Below, piece after piece: positions 1 to 7,552 of a DNA stretch of 64,000 nt. The number at the start of each line of letters is the position of its first letter. Position 1 is the stretch's first letter. Position numbers and translations under genes: made by a program. Origin of the DNA: Jiulongibacter sediminis (lineage in GTDB: Bacteria > Bacteroidota > Bacteroidia > Cytophagales > Spirosomataceae); NCBI RefSeq assembly GCF_001306455.1, contig NZ_LGTQ01000010.1, positions 124,001 to 188,000 on the forward strand, in the 5' to 3' direction. The notes beneath the pieces were generated by a model, which did not search any database, had not been told where the DNA came from, and worked only from the letters and a program-made list of their open reading frames with translations.

Positions 1-2
1 AC

Positions 3-314
3 GGTTATCCTTACACCAGCCCTGCAAACGCATTCAATCCTAATGATTACGGTCTATATAATATGGCAGGAAACGTTGCTGAATGGACTATTGACGCTTA
101 TTCAGAATCTTATATTCCTTTGACATGGGACTTAAACCCATCTTATAAAGATGATGATGAGCCTAGAAAAGTAATCAAAGGCGGATCATGGAAAGATGTG
201 GCCTACTACCTTGAAACCGGAACGGTAGCTTTCGAGTACCGTACAGCCACCCGTTCTTATATCGGTTTCAGAAATGTACTTGACAGACTTGGTTCTGTTC
301 CTGGAAGAGAATAA
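3..314 (+). CDS. gldK: GldK, C-terminal part (5' end outside window)
   Basis: The reading frame is open from base 3, so this is the end of a longer gene. The residues match the C-terminus of GldK, a lipoprotein with a formylglycine-generating-enzyme-like (SUMF1) fold that forms outer-membrane-associated rings of the type IX secretion system with GldN. Visible family marks are NVAEW near the start and GGSW followed by YIGFR near the end. The next genes are gldL, gldM and gldN in the canonical order, which supports the call. A hairpin with a T-run follows the stop codon, so part of the transcription may end before gldL. Confidence 0.93.
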   Translation, partial: GYPYTSPANAFNPNDYGLYNMAGNVAEWTIDAYSESYIPLTWDLNPSYKDDDEPRKVIKGGSWKDVAYYLETGTVAFEYRTATRSYIGFRNVLDRLGSVPGRE

Positions 315-336
315 TTCGAATAACAAGACATAACAC

Positions 337-363
337 ACGGAGAATGAGAGTTCTCCGTTTTTT
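337..363 (+). terminator. Hairpin with T-run between gldK and gldL
   Basis: ACGGAGAA (337-344) and TTCTCCGT (351-358) form a perfect 8-bp stem with a 6-nt loop, followed by a run of six T. It has the form of a Rho-independent terminator but lies inside a conserved operon, so partial termination (attenuation) is more likely than a full stop. Confidence 0.7.
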
Positions 364-409
364 ACAACACTAATTTAAATCACAAATCATTTTTTAAACT
401 AGAACTCTA

Positions 410-1213
410 ATGGCATCAAATCACGGACCTAGCTTTTTTTGGGATAAATTCATTCCTTCTGTATACAGTATCGGTGCAGCCTTCGTAATTATCGGGGCTA
501 TGGGTAAAATCATGCACTACGACTGGGCAGGAACTCTCCTACCAGTTGCACTCTGTGTGGAAGCTCTCATTTTCGCTATTTACGCCGTACAGTCTTTTGT
601 AAGACCAACGGTGGAGTATCAATGGGACAAAGTATATCCTGAACTTTCTGAAGATTACAGCGGCCCTATCGCTACTAAAAGTACATCTAATGTGGGCTTG
701 ACATCTAAAATGGATGATATGCTGGGTTCTGCAGGAGTTGATTCTTCAGTTTTTGACAAACTGAAAGATGGCTTTAATAAACTGACTGATACAGTTTCTA
801 ACCTTGGTGAAATTTCTGATGCTACAGTCGCTACCAAAGAATATGCTTCAAATGTTCAGGCTGCTTCTCAAAAAGTAGGTGAAATGAACAGTGCTTATGG
901 TGTAGCCGTATCTGCTATGAATAGCATGGCTGATGCTACTAAAGATGCTCAGGAATATAGAGATCAGTTCCAGAAAATCACTCAAAACATGGGAGCTCTT
1001 AATGCTGTTTACGAGCTTGAACTTCAGGATACTAACAAACACCTGAAAGCCATGAATTCTTTCTACAGCAATTTGTCGTCGGCCATGAACGATATGTCTG
1101 AGGCTTCAAAAGATACGCAGCACTTTAAAGAGGAGTTAAATAAACTGACGAACAATCTAACCTCGTTGAACTCAGTTTACGGAAGCATGCTTTCTGCCAT
1201 GAAAGGCAACTGA
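410..1213 (+). CDS. gldL: Gliding/T9SS motor protein GldL
   Basis: GldL is the inner-membrane partner of GldM; together they form the proton-driven motor that powers type IX secretion and gliding. Two hydrophobic helices near the N-terminus (about residues 15-33 and 42-62) contain the family's charged and polar motor residues, including an acidic residue in the second helix (VEAL). The rest is a cytoplasmic, heptad-like helical region. Residues 159-214 and 215-267 are two copies of the same segment (MNS..Y....SAMN.M..A.KD), making the protein longer than the roughly 215-residue Flavobacterium protein. The start ATG lies 95 bases after gldK, and gldM follows 50 bases downstream. Confidence 0.95.
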   Translation: MASNHGPSFFWDKFIPSVYSIGAAFVIIGAMGKIMHYDWAGTLLPVALCVEALIFAIYAVQSFVRPTVEYQWDKVYPELSEDYSGPIATKSTSNVGLTSKMDDMLGSAGVDSSVFDKLKDGFNKLTDTVSNLGEISDATVATKEYASNVQAASQKVGEMNSAYGVAVSAMNSMADATKDAQEYRDQFQKITQNMGALNAVYELELQDTNKHLKAMNSFYSNLSSAMNDMSEASKDTQHFKEELNKLTNNLTSLNSVYGSMLSAMKGN

Positions 1214-1263
1214 TAATTCCGACTCTCCTAAATAAAGTATAAACCATATAAAGAAAAGATATT

Positions 1264-2883
1264 ATGGCTGGTGGAAAAGAAACACCTCGTCAGAAGATGA
1301 TCGGAATGATGTACCTGGTACTAACAGCCATGTTAGCACTTCAGGTAAGTAATTCCATCCTTCAAAAATTCTTGACGATAGATAAAAGTTTAATAGCGGC
1401 AAATTCCTCCGCCTCTGAATCAAACGAAAGGCTGATCAGATCAATGGAAGAAGCTGTAGAAAATGCTGGAAATAAGCCTGAGTATGTAACTTTATTAGAA
1501 GTAGCTGATAAAGTAAAATCTGAAACTTCAGAAATAAACGCCTATATCAATGAGCTGAGAAATAGAATTATTGAAGAGGCTGGTCAGGGTTATGATGAAG
1601 AGACCGGTGAAATCAAAAATTTGGCTGAGGAAGAAAAAATTGCAAACATTTTCATAGGACCTGCCAACCAGAAAAGTGGTATTGGTTATGAATTGCAAAA
1701 CAAGCTAAGAGCATATACGGAGTCATTAAAAACGATGTCCGAGGGAAAAGTTTCCTTAACTGATCTTGCTCCTGATGCTAAAGACGATCCGGCTTATGCC
1801 AACGTAAAAGATCCCGGTGAAATCAATAAAGATTTCGCAGAGGCTATGTTTGCCAGTACTCCTGTACCTGCGGCTTTGGCAGCTTTGAGTCAAAAACAAT
1901 CAGAAATTAAAAGACAAGAAACTGAAGTTTTGAGTTATCTGGCTTCTTTAGTGGGTGCCAAAGAAATCAAGTTTGACAAGATTTTTGCGGTTGTAATTCC
2001 TGACTCTAGAACAGTTGTAGCTGGTCAAACCTATAAGGCTGATGTGGCTATTGGAGCTTATTCCAGTGCTATTACTCCAAAAATCAGCATTAACGGGTCT
2101 CCACTAGCTGTCGTAGACGGCAAAGGTACTTATGAAGTAAGAGCTCAGGGTGGCCAATATGATCAAAACGGTCAGTTGAAGAGAAGTTACACTGCCAGTA
2201 TTTCTTACCCAAAACCTGACGGCACTACCGAGCAGGTAACTCAGGAAGAAACTTATACTGTATTGAAGCCTTCGGTTGAAATCCAGTCGGCATCATTCCC
2301 TCCATTGTATTTGAGCTGTGCTAACAAAATTGTAACCAGCTCATCGGGACTTGGGTCTCTTTATAACCCAACCTTTGGTGGTTCTGGAGCAGAATTTATT
2401 CCTGGCGGCGGCGGAGCGGTAACTATTGTACCAAACTCAGCCAAAGTAACTCTGGACGTTGCTAACGACGGCGTAACTCTGCAAACATTCCCTTTCAGGG
2501 TTCGTAGAGTACCGAAACCGACCATTGAAGTCCTTGCCAATAACTCACCAGTTGATGACAATGTAAGTAAGAGAGGTCTTGCGGCTGCTTCAGTTAGAAC
2601 GATCAATGTAGTGGCGATCTCAGATGAAGATTTCAAAAACAACAATCCAGACGATGCAAATTACCGGGTAACTGATTACTCTATCTTCTTAGCGAGCGGT
2701 ACACGTCCTAAAGGTCGCTTGGAAAATGTAAGTGGAAATCAAAATATTTCGGGTCTTGCACGCGATGCTCAAGCTGGTGATCGTTATGTAATTACTGTGA
2801 ATAAAGTGTTACGAAGAAACTTCAAAGGACAGACTGAAGAAGTCAATGTAGGCTCGGTAGTTAAAGAGATTCCTTTGAGATAA
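1264..2883 (+). CDS. gldM: Gliding/T9SS motor protein GldM
   Basis: GldM spans the periplasm as a dimer and transmits torque or conformational change from the GldL ring to the GldK/GldN complex. A single N-terminal transmembrane helix (about residues 12-30, MYLVLTAMLALQVSNS) is followed by the large periplasmic part: a helical D1 domain to about residue 220, then beta-rich domains. The length of 539 residues is slightly above the usual 510-520. The stop codon is directly followed by gldN with almost no spacing, consistent with one transcript. Confidence 0.95.
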   Translation: MAGGKETPRQKMIGMMYLVLTAMLALQVSNSILQKFLTIDKSLIAANSSASESNERLIRSMEEAVENAGNKPEYVTLLEVADKVKSETSEINAYINELRNRIIEEAGQGYDEETGEIKNLAEEEKIANIFIGPANQKSGIGYELQNKLRAYTESLKTMSEGKVSLTDLAPDAKDDPAYANVKDPGEINKDFAEAMFASTPVPAALAALSQKQSEIKRQETEVLSYLASLVGAKEIKFDKIFAVVIPDSRTVVAGQTYKADVAIGAYSSAITPKISINGSPLAVVDGKGTYEVRAQGGQYDQNGQLKRSYTASISYPKPDGTTEQVTQEETYTVLKPSVEIQSASFPPLYLSCANKIVTSSSGLGSLYNPTFGGSGAEFIPGGGGAVTIVPNSAKVTLDVANDGVTLQTFPFRVRRVPKPTIEVLANNSPVDDNVSKRGLAAASVRTINVVAISDEDFKNNNPDDANYRVTDYSIFLASGTRPKGRLENVSGNQNISGLARDAQAGDRYVITVNKVLRRNFKGQTEEVNVGSVVKEIPLR

Positions 2884-2894
2884 AAGTGAAAATT

Positions 2895-3827
2895 ATGAAG
2901 ACAATGAATAAAATAACTTCAATCGCTCTGATAGCAGGCCTGTTTGTAGGTGGCTCACAGGTGGCGACAGCTCAGGAAAAATCAGACAATGGTTTAAATC
3001 CGCTTTCCTTACGTCCGGTTCATGATTCCAATATTGCTTACAAAATTGGATTATGGAGACGTGTAGACTTGAGAGAAAAGCAAAACCAGCCTCTTTTTTC
3101 ATACGAAAATGAAATAACCAAGCATCTTATAGAGGGTGTGAAGTCAGGTATTCTTGATGCCTATTCTGAAGAAGATCTTGAAGAAAGATTAACTCTTGAA
3201 GAATTCAACGAACGTATGTTCAAACGATTTGAAGGTGGTGGGTTGTCTCAGGCTGAAATTGATGCAGGCTTTGGTGATGAAACCGCTTCTGATGACGGAT
3301 GGGGTGATGCAGGCTCTTCTGATGATGGATGGGGCGATGCCTCAGATAACACTCAGGAGCCGGAAGCTAAGTCAACTTCCTCAACTTCTACAACCACAGC
3401 TCCACAGGATGGTTACGAAATGTTTCCTAATGAGTTCTACATTCTTGAAATCAAAGAGGATTGGATTTTTGACAGACAGCGTTCACGTCAATACTTTGAT
3501 ATTCAAACAATAACCATCAAGATTCCTGCTGAGGCATCAAATGATGGTTTGGAGAAAACGCTCGCTTCATTTAAGTATAAAGATTTGGAGCAATTTTTTA
3601 GAAACAACCCAAACGCTGTTTGGTTTAATGAAGAAAACACCGCTAAGCATATTAATCTTGCCGATGCGTTTGAACTGAGATTGTTCCACGGCAGAGTTGT
3701 TAAAAAATCTAACTCTCTCGACAAATACCTGGATGAGCAATATGGCTCAGCTCAGGAAGCTTTGAATAAGTCTCAGCAAATTGAGTACGATCTTATAGAG
3801 AAAGAACATAATATGTGGGAATACTAA
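2895..3827 (+). CDS. gldN: Gliding/T9SS ring protein GldN
   Basis: GldN (PorN) is a periplasmic protein that pairs with GldK in the outer-membrane ring of the type IX secretion system. A signal peptide ends near VATAQ. The ATG at 2895 is preferred over the upstream GTG at 2886; an ATG at 2904 is also possible. Family marks are the N-terminal LRPVHDSNI and WRRVDLREKQN, and the C-terminal region ending KEHNMWEY. Between the halves is an acidic, low-complexity insert with SDDGWGDA twice, followed by a Thr/Ser-rich stretch. A strong terminator follows. Confidence 0.95.
   Translation: MKTMNKITSIALIAGLFVGGSQVATAQEKSDNGLNPLSLRPVHDSNIAYKIGLWRRVDLREKQNQPLFSYENEITKHLIEGVKSGILDAYSEEDLEERLTLEEFNERMFKRFEGGGLSQAEIDAGFGDETASDDGWGDAGSSDDGWGDASDNTQEPEAKSTSSTSTTTAPQDGYEMFPNEFYILEIKEDWIFDRQRSRQYFDIQTITIKIPAEASNDGLEKTLASFKYKDLEQFFRNNPNAVWFNEENTAKHINLADAFELRLFHGRVVKKSNSLDKYLDEQYGSAQEALNKSQQIEYDLIEKEHNMWEY
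3288..3341 (+). repeat. Two 24-nt repeat units in gldN encoding SDDGWGDA
   Basis: The units at 3288-3311 and 3318-3341 encode SDDGWGDA twice with a 30-nt period; they differ only at third codon positions. This is a short in-frame expansion in the acidic insert of GldN. Confidence 0.85.
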
Positions 3828-3849
3828 TTTGGTAATCCTGTCTTCAATG

Positions 3850-3879
3850 AAAAAGCCCGGCATTTGCCGGGCTTTTTTG
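3850..3879 (+). terminator. Terminator of the gld operon, probably bidirectional
   Basis: AGCCCGGC (3854-3861) pairs with GCCGGGCT (3866-3873) around a 4-nt loop and is followed by a T-run. The A-run on the left side would also serve the converging yceI-like gene. Confidence 0.9.
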
Positions 3880-3908
3880 TTTCTATTACTTTGGGATAAT
3901 TACTAAGA

Positions 3909-4457
3909 CTAAATTTCAAAAGTTAACATATAATCCAGTTTGATTGTTTTATCCGTTGAAAGCCCCATAAGACTTGGAGGCTCGATTCCAAAATCAGTCA
4001 TATCAACTTTAAAACTTCCACTTAGTGTCATAACCTTACCCGCCACCTTTTGGGTTCCTGTAATAGTAAAAGGCTTGGTTTGACCGTGAAAAACAAGTTT
4101 CCCTTTTGCTGTAACTTGCTCACCGGCGTAAGAAACATCTTCAGATGTGAAAGTAACGTTGGGATAAGTCAAAGCTTCTGTATTCTCAATGACATGAGAA
4201 TCGCGATTAGAATTACCACTATCAAAACTATTCACAGCGACTTTTACTGCGATCACAGATAGTTTTTGGGTTTCCGTATCAAGAACACCTATTGCTCTGA
4301 AATCTTTTGAAGACGCATCAAAACTATGGAGCGGATGATCCATAAAATACATCAAGGACGAAGAAGCCATATTGGCTACAATTTTCTTTTTATCCGGACT
4401 TTTAAAGGCCACTAATCCCAAGCCAAGAAGGCTAACGGCAAAAAATATTTTTTTCAT
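3909..4457 (-). CDS. YceI-family periplasmic lipid-binding-like protein
   Basis: This is a 182-residue lipocalin-like YceI-domain protein. Members of the family bind isoprenoid-type lipids in a beta-barrel and are often stress-related; the substrate here is unknown. The start was placed at MKKIFFAVS, which gives a signal peptide or anchor; upstream in-frame residues would destroy it and overlap the preceding gene. Family features are F.....SYPNVTFTS-type strands, a GKLVFHGQTK.F turn and a C-terminal DFGI(E)PPS motif. The gene ahead of it on the same strand encodes a histidine-containing four-helix membrane protein 10 bases away, so the two are probably cotranscribed. Confidence 0.85.
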   Translation of the reverse strand: MKKIFFAVSLLGLGLVAFKSPDKKKIVANMASSSLMYFMDHPLHSFDASSKDFRAIGVLDTETQKLSVIAVKVAVNSFDSGNSNRDSHVIENTEALTYPNVTFTSEDVSYAGEQVTAKGKLVFHGQTKPFTITGTQKVAGKVMTLSGSFKVDMTDFGIEPPSLMGLSTDKTIKLDYMLTFEI

Positions 4458-4467
4458 ATCTGTATAT

Positions 4468-5103
4468 TTAAAATTCAAATTTAATACTGGCAATAGCCGC
4501 TGCATAAGCACCAAATGTGGTAATGGCTGCAGCTCTATGCCAGTTTTTGTTAACATTCCCCTCGCTGGCCTGATGAGCCAAAACATTGGTAGCCACCATT
4601 CCCGACAAATGGACCACGGCTAGTATTTTGTGAAGTTTAATATTGTCAAACTTCTTTCTGTTTACCATTGGAGGCGGTGAGGTCAAAGCCATCACTGCAG
4701 TTGTACCATAGGCTATATTGGTACCCAAGGCCACTTTTTCGTGCAAATCGCGAATCTGAAAGTTACCGTTATATAACTTAGGCCCAATGATTGCCTGAGC
4801 TACCATGCCACCAGCCGCAAGAAAACCTGTGGCCTGATGGATTTTAAACATCGTTCTTCTTGCCTTCAGCTCTTTTTCTCTGCTTTCTGCAGTAAGTTCT
4901 TTAGGGGCGAAACCTATACCGCGATAAAGGCCTCGCTCTCCCCAAAGCATACGTTGGGTGAATAACATGCGTTCAGGCAACAGCGGGGCCTCCTCCATCT
5001 CTTCATCAATTTCACCCAAAAGGTCGTCTGCAGAAAGATCCTGTGCAGCGGCAGGCAGGTATAGCGTGAACATCAGGCCTACCAAAAGATAAATTCTCTT
5101 CAT
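4468..5103 (-). CDS. Four-helix membrane protein resembling cytochrome b561
   Basis: After a signal peptide (MKRIYLLVGL to PAAAQ) and an acidic linker, four hydrophobic helices follow in the C-terminal half. Several helices carry histidines at positions suited to heme ligation (KIHQATG, LHEKV, LHKILAVVHLSG, NWHRAAA). That pattern resembles b-type cytochromes of the b561/ferric-reductase type, but no specific family was recognised and heme binding is inference. YceI genes often stand next to cytochrome b561 genes, which supports the idea. The ATG at 5103 was chosen because it begins the signal peptide; the in-frame ATG seven codons upstream would extend it. Confidence 0.55.
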   Translation of the reverse strand: MKRIYLLVGLMFTLYLPAAAQDLSADDLLGEIDEEMEEAPLLPERMLFTQRMLWGERGLYRGIGFAPKELTAESREKELKARRTMFKIHQATGFLAAGGMVAQAIIGPKLYNGNFQIRDLHEKVALGTNIAYGTTAVMALTSPPPMVNRKKFDNIKLHKILAVVHLSGMVATNVLAHQASEGNVNKNWHRAAAITTFGAYAAAIASIKFEF

Positions 5104-5184
5104 GAAAGGATTAAGATTTAACAAGGGTTAAATAAGTCAATTTCAAACAGTACGCACAAGAATAGCCCGCGGTTGCAATGGCAA

Positions 5185-6597
5185 CTATTTTAACAAAGGA
5201 ATTTTAGCTGAGATAAAAACTCCTGTGGTTAAAAGCTTAACCTTACCAAAGCCGATGTTTTGAATGGGTACTTTCAGAAAAGGTTCTACCTGAAAGCTTA
5301 AACCATTTACTAACTGTCTTTCAAAACCAATTGAAGTATTAATATCGCCGGCATCATAAAATCCCGTCTTACCCTCCCATTTGGTAAACCTTTGGTCAGG
5401 GGCGGTTTCCTCGTAATTATAGTTGTAAGTCTCTTTCAGCATCAGGTAATTGGTCAGACCGCCCGTTATAAACCAACGGTTTCTTCCCGTTGTAAAGTTA
5501 TATCTCAGATTGAGAGGAATATCCAGCATATTGCAGCGAGCGTCTACAGTTAATAATCCCTCTGGTGTTTTATAACCCCAATTCGCCGGCCATGCATAGT
5601 CATAAGCCTCTGCCTGATAGAACTTCAACGATTTAACAACTCCTGACTGTACTGACCAACGGTTATTGAACCTATATTCAAGGAGAGCTGCATAATTGTG
5701 TCCCACTTTTATAAAGGGACTGTCGTGAACTGTTGAGAAATCAGGCGAAAAGGCAAGCCTCAGACCTAACTTTGGTTCTTTGAGACCAGCTTTCTTCTCA
5801 TTTATTATTTCCCTGACTTTGTGTATTTGAGGGAAAGAGAAATTTATATCCAACGGTGAAAACTGCAACCTGTCTAACAGACTATAACCAGATACCCGGG
5901 ATTTTTCAAGTTGTTTTGTTCCAAAACTTTCATCCTTATCCTGAGCAATTGGTTTCCCACTCAAATCACTTTCAATAAATAAGACCTTGTCACTATCCTG
6001 CTGTTTTGGAGTTTTCCTTTGAGAAAGGTCATTAGTTGAAGAATTTCTTTCAACTTGATTTTCTCTGGACCTTGCATTCTTAATGCTCTCAGAGGAAGTA
6101 GCTTTATTTTTTGAGCCGGAAGTCGTAACGATAGATTTGACTTCGTCAGCTTCACTCCCACCTTTATCAATACTATTATTACTTGAAACCCCATGAGAAT
6201 TCAGCTCATTTGTTAAAGAACTTTCTTTTTCAATCGTCTTTAAATCTGACAATTCTTCTTCTTCTTCCCTTATACTACTATTTAATACCAGATCGTTCGT
6301 TTTTCCAGATTCTTCATCTGATATGAGTCCACTTTCGTTTTCCGAGATTTCTGCTCTGGTTTTGATCTCATTATTGTTTTGATAATAAACATAGCCGGCA
6401 GTTACCGAAAGAAGTAAAAGCACCGCAAACAGAGCACTCCAACGCCAGACTCCTCCGCCTTTTCCGCCTTCATGCTCATCCAGAAGCTTCTCCATCTCCT
6501 CCCAGGCACTAGGCTGAAAATCAGGCAAGTCCTGATCAGCAGAGGCCTTAAAGAGAGCATCAAGCTCCTTGTCTGACATGTGATTATCTTTTTTCAT
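5185..6597 (-). CDS. Anti-sigma factor fused to an outer-membrane beta-barrel (dual-membrane type)
   Basis: A cytoplasmic N-terminus (residues 1-48) resembles the short sigma-binding segments of Bacteroidota anti-sigma factors (DALFKASA, then a helix AWEEMEKLLD). A transmembrane helix follows at about 51-72. A long Ser/Glu/Lys-rich linker of about 190 residues then leads to a C-terminal region (about 275-470) with alternating strands typical of an 8-stranded porin-like barrel. One chain would thus bridge inner and outer membranes. Proteins of this build are known in Bacteroides thetaiotaomicron as dual-membrane-spanning anti-sigma (Dma) proteins that sense the outer membrane. The ECF sigma gene lies 5 bases upstream, which strongly supports the role. 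Confidence 0.8.
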   Translation of the reverse strand: MKKDNHMSDKELDALFKASADQDLPDFQPSAWEEMEKLLDEHEGGKGGGVWRWSALFAVLLLLSVTAGYVYYQNNNEIKTRAEISENESGLISDEESGKTNDLVLNSSIREEEEELSDLKTIEKESSLTNELNSHGVSSNNSIDKGGSEADEVKSIVTTSGSKNKATSSESIKNARSRENQVERNSSTNDLSQRKTPKQQDSDKVLFIESDLSGKPIAQDKDESFGTKQLEKSRVSGYSLLDRLQFSPLDINFSFPQIHKVREIINEKKAGLKEPKLGLRLAFSPDFSTVHDSPFIKVGHNYAALLEYRFNNRWSVQSGVVKSLKFYQAEAYDYAWPANWGYKTPEGLLTVDARCNMLDIPLNLRYNFTTGRNRWFITGGLTNYLMLKETYNYNYEETAPDQRFTKWEGKTGFYDAGDINTSIGFERQLVNGLSFQVEPFLKVPIQNIGFGKVKLLTTGVFISAKIPLLK

Positions 6598-6602
6598 TTC
6601 AC

Positions 6603-7169
6603 TTATAGCGTATTCATTCTCTTCTGTATCATCTCAATTTCCTGTCTTAATACTTTTCTGGCCCTTGACACATTTGATTTCGAGGTTCCCACACTAATGT
6701 CAAGCATCTTGGATATCTCCTCATGCGAATAGCCATCAATTGCAAAAAGGGAGAAGTTTGTCTTGTAAGTTTGGGGAAGCTGATGAACTAACATCATAAG
6801 CTCAGCATGACCCAGATTACCTTCAGCATTCTGCTCGGCAGAAGCCAAAGAATAGGCTGTGTCAATATCTTGCTGATAATAATGTTTTTGCTGGCTCCTG
6901 TAGAAATCAATGGAGGCATTAATCAATATTCTCTTAAACCAATTCTTAAAGGAGTGAGTCGGTTTAAATTTTGACAGGTTTTGAAAAACTTTCAAAAAAC
7001 CATCATTTACCACCTCCAGAGCCTCGTCTTTGGTCTTACAATAGCGGAAACAGACAGACATAGCAAACCCAAAGTGATCTTCGTACAGCTTCTTTTGAGC
7101 TGCCCGATCACCCGCTAAACATTCCTCAACAGTTGTGAGAAAATCGGGAAGGGTTTTCTGACCGTCCAT
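6603..7169 (-). CDS. ECF-type RNA polymerase sigma-70 factor
   Basis: The 188 residues hold sigma region 2 (about 20-90, with FKNWFKRILINASIDFYR at its end) and region 4 (about 125-180, with a helix-turn-helix YSHEEISKMLDISVGTSKSN). There is no region 3, as in extracytoplasmic-function sigma factors. It would direct RNA polymerase to a small regulon and be held by the membrane-spanning protein encoded 5 bases downstream. A small membrane-protein gene lies 69 bases upstream on the same strand. The target genes cannot be read from the window. Confidence 0.92.
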   Translation of the reverse strand: MDGQKTLPDFLTTVEECLAGDRAAQKKLYEDHFGFAMSVCFRYCKTKDEALEVVNDGFLKVFQNLSKFKPTHSFKNWFKRILINASIDFYRSQQKHYYQQDIDTAYSLASAEQNAEGNLGHAELMMLVHQLPQTYKTNFSLFAIDGYSHEEISKMLDISVGTSKSNVSRARKVLRQEIEMIQKRMNTL

Positions 7170-7238
7170 TCTAATTAACTAGAGTACGGATAGTCTGAAG
7201 CAAAAGTTGCAAAGTCAGGAAAACTTCACGTTCACCAA

Positions 7239-7409
7239 TTAGTGGTCGCCTTTGGCTGCGTTATAACCTGCGGCAAAAACCACAGTTTCAAGAATAGCCC
7301 CAAGGATAAAAATAAATAGATCGCCAAAAATTGCCAGTATTGCCAGAATGATGAAGTAGATAAGAATAAGAGCCCAGCCCGGCAAACCTGTTTTTACAGC
7401 TTCAGACAT
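7239..7409 (-). CDS. 56-residue membrane protein upstream of the sigma factor
   Basis: The ATG at 7409 opens a 57-codon frame ending with TAA at 7239. The product begins MSEAVKTGLPGW, has a long hydrophobic run (about residues 12-47, probably two short helices around GD) and ends with a polar tail (NAAKGDH). Coding is supported by the clean start, the strongly patterned hydrophobicity and the absence of any other gene here. It precedes the ECF sigma gene by 69 bases on the same strand, so the three genes may form one operon. No family was recognised; it may be a sensor accessory or unrelated. Confidence 0.65.
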   Translation of the reverse strand: MSEAVKTGLPGWALILIYFIILAILAIFGDLFIFILGAILETVVFAAGYNAAKGDH

Positions 7410-7446
7410 TTTAAACGAGTTTTGGATGATTAATTTTAAACCTTCG

Positions 7447-7454
7447 CAAAACTA
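7447..7454 (-). promoter_or_regulatory. Possible -7 box (TAGTTTTG) for the small-protein/sigma operon
   Basis: On the minus strand the sequence reads TAGTTTTG, matching the Bacteroidota TAnnTTTG -7 element, about 37 bases ahead of the small-protein ATG. No good TTG was seen at the usual -33 distance, so this is tentative. Confidence 0.35.
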
Positions 7455-7552
7455 CAAAAAATCCGTTTTTAGAAATATTTCAAGGTGAAATCTTTCGCTA
7501 TTTTTGAAACTATCAAAGCACGATTCGGAGTTTTACAGCGTAAGTAAAATTG

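Noticed and set aside
3196-3513. 105-codon alternative frame inside gldN
   Set aside because: Shadow of gldN; its Met- and Leu-rich product comes from the acidic repeat read in another frame.
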